A DNA stretch of 64,000 bases from the NCBI RefSeq assembly GCF_018323985.1, contig NZ_AP024590.1, positions 1,736,001 to 1,800,000 of the forward strand, given 5' to 3'. A model generated the notes under the pieces. The model was not told the DNA's origin. It did no database searches and saw only the letters and a program-made list of their open reading frames with translations. The position numbers and the translations under genes are program-made. This document shows positions 24,163-32,827 of the stretch, piece after piece (the first letter of the stretch is position 1; the number at the start of each line of letters is the position of its first letter). This DNA is from Enterobacter kobei. Lineage in GTDB: Bacteria; Pseudomonadota; Gammaproteobacteria; Enterobacterales; Enterobacteriaceae.

Positions 24163-25569
24163 CTATGAATTAACCAAACGTTGATAAGCAGAAACTCTCC
24201 CTAGATTAGAGATTTGAGGCAACGTTGCTGCTGCGATAGAAGCCAGAGCTTGTATTACAACTTGATTAGTAGAAGTAAATGTTGCAGCCAGATCTTTATA
24301 ACTCTCAGCACATCTAGTTATAGAAACTCTGGATGCAAATTCACTATCTAAGACAAGTCTTACAAACTCTTTTAATTCGTTGTCACCAAACTTAGCAATC
24401 ATCTGATCGTAATAATATACAGCCCCATTTGAAACGCCGTAACCATTTCCCAATTTACACATAATTATAGTTTTGACATAATCCTTTCTTACTGCATCAG
24501 GTATAATTCCGGTGCTGGATATATATGCAGCCAAGGCTGAAGCATGAGGAGGTTCACTATGGAAATTATTCCATCCACTGTGAGCTTGATATAGATTATC
24601 TATCTTTATCGACATCTCGACTGATAATGTATCTGCAGGCAAATATGGCAACCCACTAACAAGAGTCAAAAATTCGTTTGCTGCATCACGCCTAGAGTTC
24701 TCGCCATTGGTAGCAAATGACTGGTATTTTATACCGCAGTTATATTTCGCATTATCGGACGCTAAGGTCCAGCAGTCATTTGCAATACCTTTGATATTGT
24801 TTTTAATATGCACTGATGCGGAGTTATTTGTATAAATTCCAAATATAGTTCGCAAGAGAGAATTAAGAGCATCTAAAGGTAGAGTTTGCAAGCCTGTTTT
24901 GATATGGGCTATGGCAGTTGTATCTAAAGACTCTTGTTTAATGCTTAGCAGGAAGCGATTTACATTTAAGGCTGCAGGTTCAGGTTGCTTTGATATTACT
25001 TCTTTTATACATGTTTCTAACCAAGAAACTAATTGAAAACCAGTTAACTGATTCTGGTTAGGATGTGCTGCGCTTGCCCAATTTCGCATATCCCTAATGT
25101 AATCTAAGTGTTTAAAACCTAAATCTGAAAGCAGGCCTGTTAGGTGACATCCTCTAATTAATTCCCACTCCTCAACCTTTACAAGATCATCAATAGATTT
25201 TAATTTATCGCGCCTTTTAGGATCGGTTATTATACTGTCATAGAAATAATCAATATCATTTAATGAAACCTTCCATCTCAAATTAGTTACAGTCTCATTC
25301 CAGAGGAAATTCAAAGCAGCATCAAAAAGACCAGCACCGCATGCCGCAACAAACTTCGATAAATATAATGAGTCAGACCTGGTTTGTGGCGTCATGTTAC
25401 TAATGACATCGGGAAGGTTTGATATTACTCTATGACGTTCTGAATTATCTACGAGAACATTATTTGTGGGCAAATCTAAACTTGATAGGTAGACAGCGAG
25501 TGACGTATTAAATTGGTCAACTACAGTTGTTACACTTTGTGTGTCAACAACTAATAAGTTATTTGCCAT
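24163..25569 (-). CDS. AT-rich orphan protein with candidate HEPN domain
   Basis: A 468-residue protein in markedly AT-rich DNA. AAGGA lies six bases before the ATG at 25569, favoured over the ATG two codons earlier. No transmembrane segments are seen. In the N-terminal third, after a helix LFDAALNFLWNETV, comes LDYIRDMRNWASAAHPNQ: R-N-x5-H fits the R-x4-6-H active-site motif of HEPN ribonucleases (about residues 162-169 from this start), in the usual place near the end of a helical bundle. The remaining 280 residues are helical and unknown to me. HEPN proteins are common in antiphage systems and toxins. Position between an Ash-type gene and an IS remnant supports defence cargo. The HEPN assignment is inference from the motif. 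Confidence 0.7.
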   Translation of the reverse strand: MANNLLVVDTQSVTTVVDQFNTSLAVYLSSLDLPTNNVLVDNSERHRVISNLPDVISNMTPQTRSDSLYLSKFVAACGAGLFDAALNFLWNETVTNLRWKVSLNDIDYFYDSIITDPKRRDKLKSIDDLVKVEEWELIRGCHLTGLLSDLGFKHLDYIRDMRNWASAAHPNQNQLTGFQLVSWLETCIKEVISKQPEPAALNVNRFLLSIKQESLDTTAIAHIKTGLQTLPLDALNSLLRTIFGIYTNNSASVHIKNNIKGIANDCWTLASDNAKYNCGIKYQSFATNGENSRRDAANEFLTLVSGLPYLPADTLSVEMSIKIDNLYQAHSGWNNFHSEPPHASALAAYISSTGIIPDAVRKDYVKTIIMCKLGNGYGVSNGAVYYYDQMIAKFGDNELKEFVRLVLDSEFASRVSITRCAESYKDLAATFTSTNQVVIQALASIAAATLPQISNLGRVSAYQRLVNS

Positions 25570-25997
25570 TTTCATTCCTTTTCATCGGTTTTCATGCCTC
25601 GGTCAAAATTTCTGAAAAAATGATAACGATTTCATTAAGTATTCACGTAAGTGATTTGAGAAACACTTGATTGATCTGTATTTTTGTCTCGGGTTTTTGA
25701 TGCTAAAAGCAATTTAAACTAGCTGAACCAACTGATGCAACTAAAAAAACAAGATTTGACTGGTATTTTATCTACCAAAGCCATCTGCAGACCATAGCAT
25801 AAGATATCTTTGCTGGTTTCCGTCCCTATAAGGTGATCATTGTCACACGATATACTACTAATGCTTTTCGCTCAAAGCAGTCATAATTTTCGATCTCAAA
25901 TCCCGCCACTACTAATCACAACCAGCTGACCTGCTCCCCGTTGATTAACAAACCGCGATATTAGTAATGTCTTCATAAGCCGCATGAGGACACCCCC
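25570..25997. other. Intergenic region, AT-rich
   Basis: About 430 bp with no gene. It holds the promoter region of the HEPN-like gene (read leftwards) and, from about 25928, the probable left end of the IS3-type remnant, starting TGACCTGCTCCCC. Confidence 0.5.
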
Positions 25998-26117
25998 ATG
26001 AAGAAGCTTTTATCCGACGAACAGAACATCGATATTCTCGGCGAAGCTGAAGCCGGGCTTTCTGCCCGTGAGCTCTGCCGCAAGCACGCCATCCCCGTCA
26101 TCACTTCATCGCCATAA
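25928..26117 (+). mobile_element. IS3-family remnant, left end
   Basis: The stretch begins TGACCTGCTCCCC, like the terminal sequence of some IS3-family elements, and continues into the first 39 codons of an OrfA. The rest of the element, including OrfB and the right end, is missing. Confidence 0.55.
25998..26117 (+). pseudogene. Truncated IS3-type transposase OrfA
   Basis: The frame encodes MKKLLSDEQNIDILGEAEAG then LSARELCRKHAI, the N-terminal helix-turn-helix of IS3-family OrfA. It then breaks off in VITSSP and a stop after 39 residues; normal OrfA is about 90-100 residues. Confidence 0.8.
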
Positions 26118-26246
26118 ACCCACTCCCCACAGCCCCTGATAACAGCCTGATATGCTAAAAAACCGCCCCGATATGGCACAAACTGAACAGGAATTTACCC
26201 TTCTCATGCCCTAACATACCGCCTTTGTGTATAACGGGTGGTATTA

Positions 26247-26876
26247 ATGGCTGTACTCAGAACTTTTCTCTTCTTTCTTGGCGCGGCGGCGCTCAGCTCC
26301 ATCGCCGTACTTTGCCTGTGGGGCGACATCTATCTTTTCGACTACGATATTCCTGAAATTTCCCTGACCGAAATCGTGCAGGAACTGGTATTAGCGGGCA
26401 TCGTCGCCATTCATTTCCTGCTGGCGAAAAAGCATGAGCTGCTGCGCTACTGCAATATTCTGGTCGGCGGTTTCTTCCTGACCATGCTCATCCGCGAACT
26501 GGATGCGGCTTTTGATCTGATTTCTCACGGCAGCTGGGTCTGGTTTGCGCTGCTGGCGACGCTCTGCGCGGTCATTCTTCCGCTGAAACATTACCGCCAG
26601 ACGCTGGCACAGCTGACGGAATACACCCGTTCGCCGTGGTACGGCGTGATGCTGAGCGGTCTGCTGGCGGTGCTGGTCTTCTCCCGGCTGTTTGGTATGC
26701 AGGCGATGTGGCATGCCATCCTCGCTGACGGCTACGTCCGCATAGTGAAAAACGCCGTGGAAGAGGGCAGCGAATCCTTCGGCTATATGCTCTGCCTTAC
26801 CGCTTCCATCGGCTATTACTGCAATTTCCGCAGAATGGCGTCCCGCAACGCATCACTTGCTAACGCGGGCGTGTAA
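26247..26876 (+). CDS. Inner-membrane protein of unknown function
   Basis: A 209-residue protein with about five hydrophobic segments (about 4-24, 42-60, 70-88, 96-114, 136-155) and a charged C-terminus. I do not recognise the family. Start at ATG 26247; a GTG three codons earlier is also in frame. The 3' end overlaps the end of the convergent LysR gene by 24 bp. Confidence 0.7.
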   Translation: MAVLRTFLFFLGAAALSSIAVLCLWGDIYLFDYDIPEISLTEIVQELVLAGIVAIHFLLAKKHELLRYCNILVGGFFLTMLIRELDAAFDLISHGSWVWFALLATLCAVILPLKHYRQTLAQLTEYTRSPWYGVMLSGLLAVLVFSRLFGMQAMWHAILADGYVRIVKNAVEEGSESFGYMLCLTASIGYYCNFRRMASRNASLANAGV

Positions 26877-27752
26877 AAAATCAATAAAGCCTCTGACCCT
26901 CTCCGGCACGTGACGGGTATTCGGGTAGAGCGCATAAATGCCCTGGCGGGGAAAACGGTGATCCGGCAGCACGGCGATCAGCGTTCCTGCTGCCAGCGCG
27001 TCCTGCACCAGCCATGACGGTAACAGCGCAACACCCGCGCCGCTCAGCGCAAAGGCCAGCAATGCCGCCGCGCTGTCAGCCATAATGGCGGGCGGCTGGC
27101 TCGCCGCAAACAGCAGCGTATCGCCATCGGGCTTCACGACCTGCCAGTTCAGCGGCGATGAAAGGCGGCTGTGGGCGATCCACGTCGCCCCGGCAAGCTG
27201 TTCAGGCGTCCTGATACCGCCATCGCGAAGCGTGCTCAGATAAGCAGGGGAGGCGACCGGGTAAATATCGAACTGGTCAATCAGCCTCGCGTGGTGGGTG
27301 GAATTCGCCAGTTGTCCGAGACGGATCGCCACATCAAAACGCCCGGCAATCAGATCGTTGTTTTGCGAGGAGGCCACGTGCTGGATGCGCAACTGCGGGT
27401 GCAGGGCCGCAAAGTCGGCCAGCGCTGGCACCACCACGCGCGCGCCGTATTCCGGGGTGGTGATGATGCGCAGTAAACCGCGCAGGCCGCCGTGATCGCC
27501 GCGCACCTCGTCAAGCACCCGTTCGGCATCCTGTAGCAACTGCTGGCAGCGCTGGTAAAAGCGTTCGCCGGTATCGGTCATTGCCACGTTGCGGGTGCTG
27601 CGGATGAGTAACGCCACGCCCAGTTCCTGCTCCAGCTGTTTGATATTAAAACTCACCACGGCTTTCGTCAGCCCCAGCGTCTGCGCGGCGCGGGTAAAAC
27701 TTCCGGCCTCTGCCACCGCCACAAACATCTCCAGCCGCTGCATATTGATCAT
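26853..27752 (-). CDS. LysR-family regulator
   Basis: A 299-residue CrgA-like LysR protein (helix-turn-helix AEAGSFTRAAQTLGLTKAVVS). It is divergent from the DHA2 transporter at 27879, and a perfect palindrome (27779-27797) lies between, so control of that transporter is likely. Confidence 0.88.
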   Translation of the reverse strand: MINMQRLEMFVAVAEAGSFTRAAQTLGLTKAVVSFNIKQLEQELGVALLIRSTRNVAMTDTGERFYQRCQQLLQDAERVLDEVRGDHGGLRGLLRIITTPEYGARVVVPALADFAALHPQLRIQHVASSQNNDLIAGRFDVAIRLGQLANSTHHARLIDQFDIYPVASPAYLSTLRDGGIRTPEQLAGATWIAHSRLSSPLNWQVVKPDGDTLLFAASQPPAIMADSAAALLAFALSGAGVALLPSWLVQDALAAGTLIAVLPDHRFPRQGIYALYPNTRHVPERVRGFIDFLHARVSK

Positions 27753-27778
27753 CGTGTGTGTCCTGCGGGTATGCTGAT

Positions 27779-27797
27779 TGTCAAAATGATTTTGACA
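27779..27797. promoter_or_regulatory. Perfect 19-bp palindromic operator
   Basis: TGTCAAAAT-G-ATTTTGACA lies 27 bases before the LysR gene start on the left and about 80 bases before the transporter on the right. Symmetry and position mark it as the probable LysR binding site. Confidence 0.75.
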
Positions 27798-27878
27798 GTA
27801 AAACCACGGAAAGGGAATTTATCTGCCGCAGTGCGGCGCTTATAGTGCGCGCTCTGTGTGGTTAATGCTGAGAACAAC

Positions 27879-29258
27879 ATGACGTATCGTGCGCGGGTGG
27901 CCTGTGTGTATCTGCTGGGATTTTTTATCGATCTGGTGAACATGTTTATCGCCAGCGTGGCTTATCCGGAGATTGGCCGCCAGTTCGCCGCCAGCGTGAG
28001 CGAGCTGGCGTGGATCAGTAACGCCTATATTTTAGGGCTGACGCTGGTGATCCCGCTCAGCAGCTGGCTGGCGCGACGCATCGGCGCGAAGCGGCTGTTT
28101 ATGCTGTCACTGGGGGTTTTTATCGCGGGCACCTGCGGCGCGGGAAGCGCGTCATCCATTTATTCGCTGATTGCCTGGCGCGGCGTGCAGGGGCTGGGCG
28201 GTGGGCTGTTGATCCCGGTCGGGCAGACGATGACCTACGCGCTTTATCGCAGCCATGAACGGGCAAAACTGTCGTCCGCCGTGATGCTGGTGGCGCTGCT
28301 GGCACCGGCGTTATCGCCCGCGCTCGGCGGACTGTTTGTGGAAAGCGGCCACTGGCGTGGGGTGTTTCTGGCGAGCCTGCCGCTGGCGCTGGTGGCGTTA
28401 ATCCTGGCAGGCTGCTGGCTTAAACCGGATGCACCGTCAGCGGCGAATGAGCGGCTGGATCTGCGCGGGTTAGTCAGTGGCAGCGTGGCGCTGATCCTGA
28501 TCCTGACCGGCTTAACCTTTGCGGGCGAGCGGCTGTATCTGTGGCAGGGGGCGCTGCTGTTTGCGCTCGGGCTTGTGGTGATGGCCGCTTATGTACGGGA
28601 TGCCCTGAATAAACCCGCGCCGCTGCTTAACCTGCGGTTGATGAAAGATCCGCTGTTGCAGACCGCGATGCTGATTTATCAGTTCGTGCCCGGCATTTTT
28701 ACCGGCGTCAGCATTGTCGCCATGCTTTATCTGCAAAACCTGTTAACGATGCCAGCCACGGTCACCGGTGGGATGATGTTGCCCTGGGCGCTGGCCTCTT
28801 TTGTGGCGATTACGTTGACGGGCAGACTGTTCAACCGCCTGGGGCCGCGACCACTGTTTATCACCGGTTGTCTGGTGCACGGCGCAGGGATCGGCCTGCT
28901 GGCACTGACGGGCAGTGCGGCGGATCTACCGCTGTGCGTGCTGGCCTTCGCCCTGATGGGCTTTGGCAGCAGTTTGTGCAGCAGCACGGCGCAAAGTGCG
29001 GCGTTTATTCAGATAGCCGACGCGGATCTGGCCGATGCCAGCGCCCTGTGGAATATCAATCGCCAGCTCAGTTTCTGCTGCGGCGCCACGATCATCAGCC
29101 TGCTGTTCAGCGTACTGGCGGCTCGTGGGCTGCCGGTGATGCAGGCGTATCATCTGTGCTTTGCGATAGCGGCGGGAAGTGCGTTAATCCCTGTTCTGTG
29201 CTGTCTGCGGATCGCCAATCAGCATGTGGTTTTACAACTTAATCAGGAGCAACAATGA
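27879..29258 (+). CDS. DHA2-type MFS exporter
   Basis: A 459-residue transporter with about 14 hydrophobic segments, the pattern of the DHA2 (EmrB/QacA-like) drug:proton antiporters. The loop after TM2 has SWLARRIGAKRLF, and GVQGLGGGLLIPVGQTM is the motif C-like region. The ATG at 27879 follows GAG; a GTG at 27858 is in frame. It overlaps the next gene by ATGA, so the two are co-translated. It likely exports a toxic compound. Confidence 0.88.
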   Translation: MTYRARVACVYLLGFFIDLVNMFIASVAYPEIGRQFAASVSELAWISNAYILGLTLVIPLSSWLARRIGAKRLFMLSLGVFIAGTCGAGSASSIYSLIAWRGVQGLGGGLLIPVGQTMTYALYRSHERAKLSSAVMLVALLAPALSPALGGLFVESGHWRGVFLASLPLALVALILAGCWLKPDAPSAANERLDLRGLVSGSVALILILTGLTFAGERLYLWQGALLFALGLVVMAAYVRDALNKPAPLLNLRLMKDPLLQTAMLIYQFVPGIFTGVSIVAMLYLQNLLTMPATVTGGMMLPWALASFVAITLTGRLFNRLGPRPLFITGCLVHGAGIGLLALTGSAADLPLCVLAFALMGFGSSLCSSTAQSAAFIQIADADLADASALWNINRQLSFCCGATIISLLFSVLAARGLPVMQAYHLCFAIAAGSALIPVLCCLRIANQHVVLQLNQEQQ

Positions 29259-29641
29259 ATCGTTATTTTCAGGAAGTACGGGATGCCCACGCGTTGATCC
29301 GCGACTGTCTGGGTGATGCACACACGCCGGATGCGGTGTGCGACGCGTTATTAGCGCGCTTTTGCCCGGCGTTCTCGATGGTGACGCCGCGCGGTGCCAT
29401 CATGGATTTTACCGCGGTCGATAATCTGTTCCGCACCCAGCGCGGTGTGCGGGCGGGGCTGACGATTGCCATTGAAGATCTGCAACTGATAGCGGAAAGC
29501 GACACCGGCGCTACCGTCACCTACAAAGAGCGGCAGATCATCCCGGATCAGGGCGAAACGCTGCGCTTTGCCACGGCGGTGTTTGATACAGGTGCTGATG
29601 GCCGGGTGATGTGGCGACATCTGCACGAAACCTGGCTCTGA
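29255..29641 (+). CDS. SnoaL/NTF2-like domain protein
   Basis: The 128-residue protein has the alpha+beta cone pattern of the NTF2/DUF4440 group (GAIMDFTAVDNLFRTQRG, then GATVTYKERQI and a final VMWRHLHETWL). Such proteins bind small molecules or act as isomerases. It overlaps the exporter gene by four bases. Function unknown. Confidence 0.75.
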   Translation: MNRYFQEVRDAHALIRDCLGDAHTPDAVCDALLARFCPAFSMVTPRGAIMDFTAVDNLFRTQRGVRAGLTIAIEDLQLIAESDTGATVTYKERQIIPDQGETLRFATAVFDTGADGRVMWRHLHETWL

Positions 29642-29661
29642 TAATGACCCCGCCGGGAAGC

Positions 29662-30222
29662 TTATTGTTCCGGCGTGTTCTCATCCAGAAGGCGCGCGCG
29701 GCAAACCGCGAGAATTTCATCCGCCAGCGGCGAGTCATCCGGGCAGGCGCGGGATAGCACCATGGCACCGACCAGATGCGCCAGCGTGTCGATCACATCG
29801 GCACGCCGCGTGCCGTCCGCGTTCTGCTCCTGACTCAGCTGCGCCAGTTGCTGTTCAAGTCCCGCCGCAAAGGCCGCTTTAATCGTCTCAGACTGGCGGG
29901 AGGTGTCCGCCCCCAGCGCCGACATCACGCAGCCTTTGCCCTTGTTATCCCGATGCTCTCGCGAGAGATAACGGGTAATAAACTGCTCCCGGTTTATCCC
30001 GACGGAATGGTCTGCCGAATGCGTAAAACCGCACTGCATGGCCTCTGCCATCAAATCCGCCTTCGAAGCAAAATGTTTGTAAAAGCCGCCGTGGGTTAAC
30101 CCGGCCGCCGACATCAGCTCCGCCACGCCCACGCCGTCATAGCCCCGTTCACGAAACAATACCGACGCCGTTTCCACAATACGCCTGCGGTTTTCACGCA
30201 CCTGCTCTTTAGACACTTTCAT
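29662..30222 (-). CDS. TetR-family regulator
   Basis: The 186-residue protein has the TetR DNA-binding domain (RRRIVETASVLFRERGYDG, then LTHGGFYKHFASKADLM) and a TetR_C-like ligand domain containing GKGCVMSALGAD, the pattern of the NemR/YxaF-like group. It is divergent from the SDR at 30378 and its operator-like arms surround a TTGACA box between the genes. Confidence 0.9.
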   Translation of the reverse strand: MKVSKEQVRENRRRIVETASVLFRERGYDGVGVAELMSAAGLTHGGFYKHFASKADLMAEAMQCGFTHSADHSVGINREQFITRYLSREHRDNKGKGCVMSALGADTSRQSETIKAAFAAGLEQQLAQLSQEQNADGTRRADVIDTLAHLVGAMVLSRACPDDSPLADEILAVCRARLLDENTPEQ

Positions 30223-30266
30223 TGTTTCACCTTCAATGCTGGACTTTCATGCCCTCAGTATACATT

Positions 30267-30317
30267 GATGATGACCATAATCAAAAAGCGTTGACAGATT
30301 AGATTACGATCATCATC
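30267..30317. promoter_or_regulatory. TetR operator candidate with embedded -35 box
   Basis: GATGATGACCATAATC (30267-30282) and GATTACGATCATCATC (30302-30317) are inverted copies with two mismatches, flanking TTGACA at 30291-30296. Binding here would block the SDR promoter. Confidence 0.7.
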
Positions 30318-30377
30318 ATTAATCCGTACTTCCACCCGGCACACCGGAACCTGTTATTCATTCAAGAAGGGTATGTT

Positions 30378-31157
30378 ATGACCACTCCATCTGTTCTTAT
30401 TACCGGCGCATCCTCAGGTATCGGTGCCGTTTACGCTGAACGTTTCGCCCGTCGCGGCCACGATCTTGTGCTGGTAGCGCGCGACAAAGCCCGACTGGAT
30501 GCGCTGGCCGCGCGTCTGCAACAGGAAACCGGGGTGAACGTGGATGTGCTCGCCGCCGATCTCACCCAACCCGATGACGTTGCGCGTGTCGAAACGCGTC
30601 TGCACGAGGACGCCCGGATCGGCATTCTGGTTAACAATGCGGGCATTGCGCAGACCGGCAGGCTGGTGGATCAGGATCCGGCGTCCATTGAGCGCCTTAT
30701 CGCGCTGAATGTGACAGCAGTTACCCGGCTGGCCAGCGCCGTCGCCCCACGATTTGTTCAGTCAGGAGAGGGCGCTATCGTCAACATCAGCTCCGTGGTC
30801 GGCCTCGCGCCGGAATTTGCCATGTCGGTATATGGCGCCACCAAAGCCTTTGTGCTGTTCCTGTCGCAGGGATTGCAGGTCGAACTGGCCCCCGGCGGCG
30901 TGTATGTACAGGCGGTGCTGCCAGCCGGGACGTACACCGAAATCTGGGAGCGCGCCGGGATCGACATTACCCACTCGACACAATTTATGGACGTGGGCGA
31001 GCTGGTGGATGCCGCGCTGGTCGGCTTTGATCGCCGTGAACCGGTGACCATTCCGCCGTTACGGAAGGCCGAACACTGGCAGGCGCTTGATGCGAACCGC
31101 CAGGCGCTGATCGCTGACATCAACCAGGCCGAAGCCGCCGCGCGCTACCGTGCCTGA
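30378..31157 (+). CDS. Short-chain dehydrogenase/reductase
   Basis: A 259-residue classical SDR of the DltE/YqjQ-like group: TGASSGIG (8-15), NNAG, NISSVVG with catalytic Ser, YGATK with Tyr-Lys. It has an AAGGG ribosome-binding site. The substrate is unknown. It is probably repressed by the divergent TetR protein. Confidence 0.88.
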   Translation: MTTPSVLITGASSGIGAVYAERFARRGHDLVLVARDKARLDALAARLQQETGVNVDVLAADLTQPDDVARVETRLHEDARIGILVNNAGIAQTGRLVDQDPASIERLIALNVTAVTRLASAVAPRFVQSGEGAIVNISSVVGLAPEFAMSVYGATKAFVLFLSQGLQVELAPGGVYVQAVLPAGTYTEIWERAGIDITHSTQFMDVGELVDAALVGFDRREPVTIPPLRKAEHWQALDANRQALIADINQAEAAARYRA

Positions 31158-31229
31158 AACGTAACTGAGGCATCACTTTTTACATGCGGCTGATACACTG
31201 TTGGTTAATTAACCAGAACAGGAGAGCAC

Positions 31230-32123
31230 ATGATGTCCGATCGTCCTGCAATTGCCCTGCTTGGTCCGGGCGCTATTGGCACCACTATCGCGGCGACGCT
31301 GCATGAGGCGGGCCGCACGCCGCTGCTGTGCGGGCGCACCGCGCATCCGCAGTTAACGCTGCGTGATGACGACGGCGAAGTGGTGGTGCCAGGTCCGGTA
31401 CTTAACGATCCGGCAGCGGTCAGCCAGCCGGTTGATCTGCTGTTTGTGGCGGTGAAAACTACCCAGGACGCCGACAGCGCCCGGTGGCTGGCGCAGCTGT
31501 GCGATGAAAATACCGTGGTGTGTGCGCTGCAAAACGGCGTTGAGCAGCAAACCCAGCTTGCCCCTTATGTCAATGGCGCAACCGTGGTGCCCTCGGTGGT
31601 GTGGTTTCCGGCCCAGCGGGAAGCGGATGCGTCCGTCTGGCTGCGGGCTAAACCGCGTCTGACCCTGCCGGACGTGCCTGCGGCCAGGCGCATTGCCGAT
31701 GCCCTGAGCGGCACCCGCTGCGCGGTGGAGCTGTCCGGGGATTTTCTTTCCATTGCCTGGCGCAAGCTGTTGCAGAACGCGGCGGCGGGGCTGATGGTAC
31801 TGGCAAATCGTCGCGCCGGAATGTTCAGACGCGACGATATTTCCGCGCTGACGCTGGCTTATCTGCATGAATGTCTGACGGTGGCGCGGGCGCAGGGGGC
31901 GGTGCTCGGCGATGACGTTCCACAGGAGATCCTGGCGGGCTTTCAGCGTTCCCCTGCCGATCTGGGCACCTCCATTCTGGCGGATCGCCAGGCTAATCGT
32001 CCGCTGGAGTGGGACATCCGTAACGGCGTGATCCAGCGTTACGGCAGGGCAAAAGGGATAGCGACGCCGGTCAGCGATGTGCTGGTGCCGCTGCTGGCGG
32101 CGGGTAGCGAAGGGCCGGGCTGA
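31230..32123 (+). CDS. Ketopantoate reductase-like oxidoreductase
   Basis: The 297-residue protein has the Rossmann motif LLGPGAIGTTIAATLH, the segment FVAVKTTQ and the C-terminal domain with WRKLLQNAAAGLMVL of the ApbA/PanE family (2-dehydropantoate 2-reductase). Because this is outside the usual panE context, it is probably a paralogue with a related 2-keto acid or other substrate. It has GGAG before the start. It stands alone. Confidence 0.82.
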   Translation: MMSDRPAIALLGPGAIGTTIAATLHEAGRTPLLCGRTAHPQLTLRDDDGEVVVPGPVLNDPAAVSQPVDLLFVAVKTTQDADSARWLAQLCDENTVVCALQNGVEQQTQLAPYVNGATVVPSVVWFPAQREADASVWLRAKPRLTLPDVPAARRIADALSGTRCAVELSGDFLSIAWRKLLQNAAAGLMVLANRRAGMFRRDDISALTLAYLHECLTVARAQGAVLGDDVPQEILAGFQRSPADLGTSILADRQANRPLEWDIRNGVIQRYGRAKGIATPVSDVLVPLLAAGSEGPG

Positions 32124-32151
32124 AAAGAGCCTTAGCAGCGGTTGCTGATCG

Positions 32152-32742
32152 TTAGTCCTTAAACACCGCCTGGAGTGCCAGGTGCTGGATCAGCATAATG
32201 GTTTTGGCATCCTGGATCTCGCCGCTGCGAATGGCGGCGAGGGCTTTTTCGAACGGCCACTCCAGCACCTGAATATCTTCCCCTTCGTCCGCCAGCCCGC
32301 CGCCCGTGCCGCTGCGATCTTCATCTGCATATTCAGCGATGAAAAAGTAGAGTTTTTCCGTGACCGAGCCGGGGCTCATATAGGCTTCAAACACTTTTTC
32401 AACGGCGGTGACGTGAAAGCCGGTTTCTTCTTCGGCTTCGGCAATAATCCGTGCTTCCGGCGAGGCGTCATCCAGTAAACCCGCCGCCGCCTCAATCAGT
32501 AAACCCTCATGACCATTGATGTACACCGGCAGACGGAACTGCCGCGTAAGTACCACCGTTCCTTTGGCTTTGTTATACAGCAGAATGGCCGCGCCATTAC
32601 CGCGGTCATAGGCTTCGCGGCTTTGCGTCTGCCAGACGCCATCGCTGCGCTGTAGCTCGAAAGTGTATTTTTTCAGGATGTACCAGTTATCGGACAGCAG
32701 TTCTTCACGGAGGTTACGGATGTTCGGGCGTTGCGCTGACAT
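32152..32742 (-). CDS. NudK-like Nudix hydrolase
   Basis: A 196-residue Nudix protein of the ADP-ribose/GDP-mannose pyrophosphatase group. It matches E. coli NudK in overall pattern: YDRGNGAAILLYN, LTRQFRLPVYING, then the Nudix box GLLDDASPEARI with AEAEEETGF and YMSPGSVTEKLYFFIAEY. As in NudK, the box lacks the first Arg of the consensus REUxEE. NudK hydrolyses GDP-mannose and related nucleotide sugars. The start at 32742 follows an AGGA site; the frame extends 29 codons upstream into the promoter. Confidence 0.8.
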   Translation of the reverse strand: MSAQRPNIRNLREELLSDNWYILKKYTFELQRSDGVWQTQSREAYDRGNGAAILLYNKAKGTVVLTRQFRLPVYINGHEGLLIEAAAGLLDDASPEARIIAEAEEETGFHVTAVEKVFEAYMSPGSVTEKLYFFIAEYADEDRSGTGGGLADEGEDIQVLEWPFEKALAAIRSGEIQDAKTIMLIQHLALQAVFKD

Positions 32743-32782
32743 GGGATTTCCTTTTTTAAAGCGTGACAGGAAATACGCTATC

Positions 32783-32798
32783 ATGCACACTCGTGCAT
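32783..32798. promoter_or_regulatory. Palindromic site between Nudix and DeoR genes
   Basis: ATGCAC-ACTC-GTGCAT is a 6+6 inverted repeat in the 85-bp divergent promoter region, a candidate for DeoR-type autoregulation. Confidence 0.5.
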
Positions 32799-32827
32799 AA
32801 TCAAGATCATTCGTGAAAGGTGAAACC

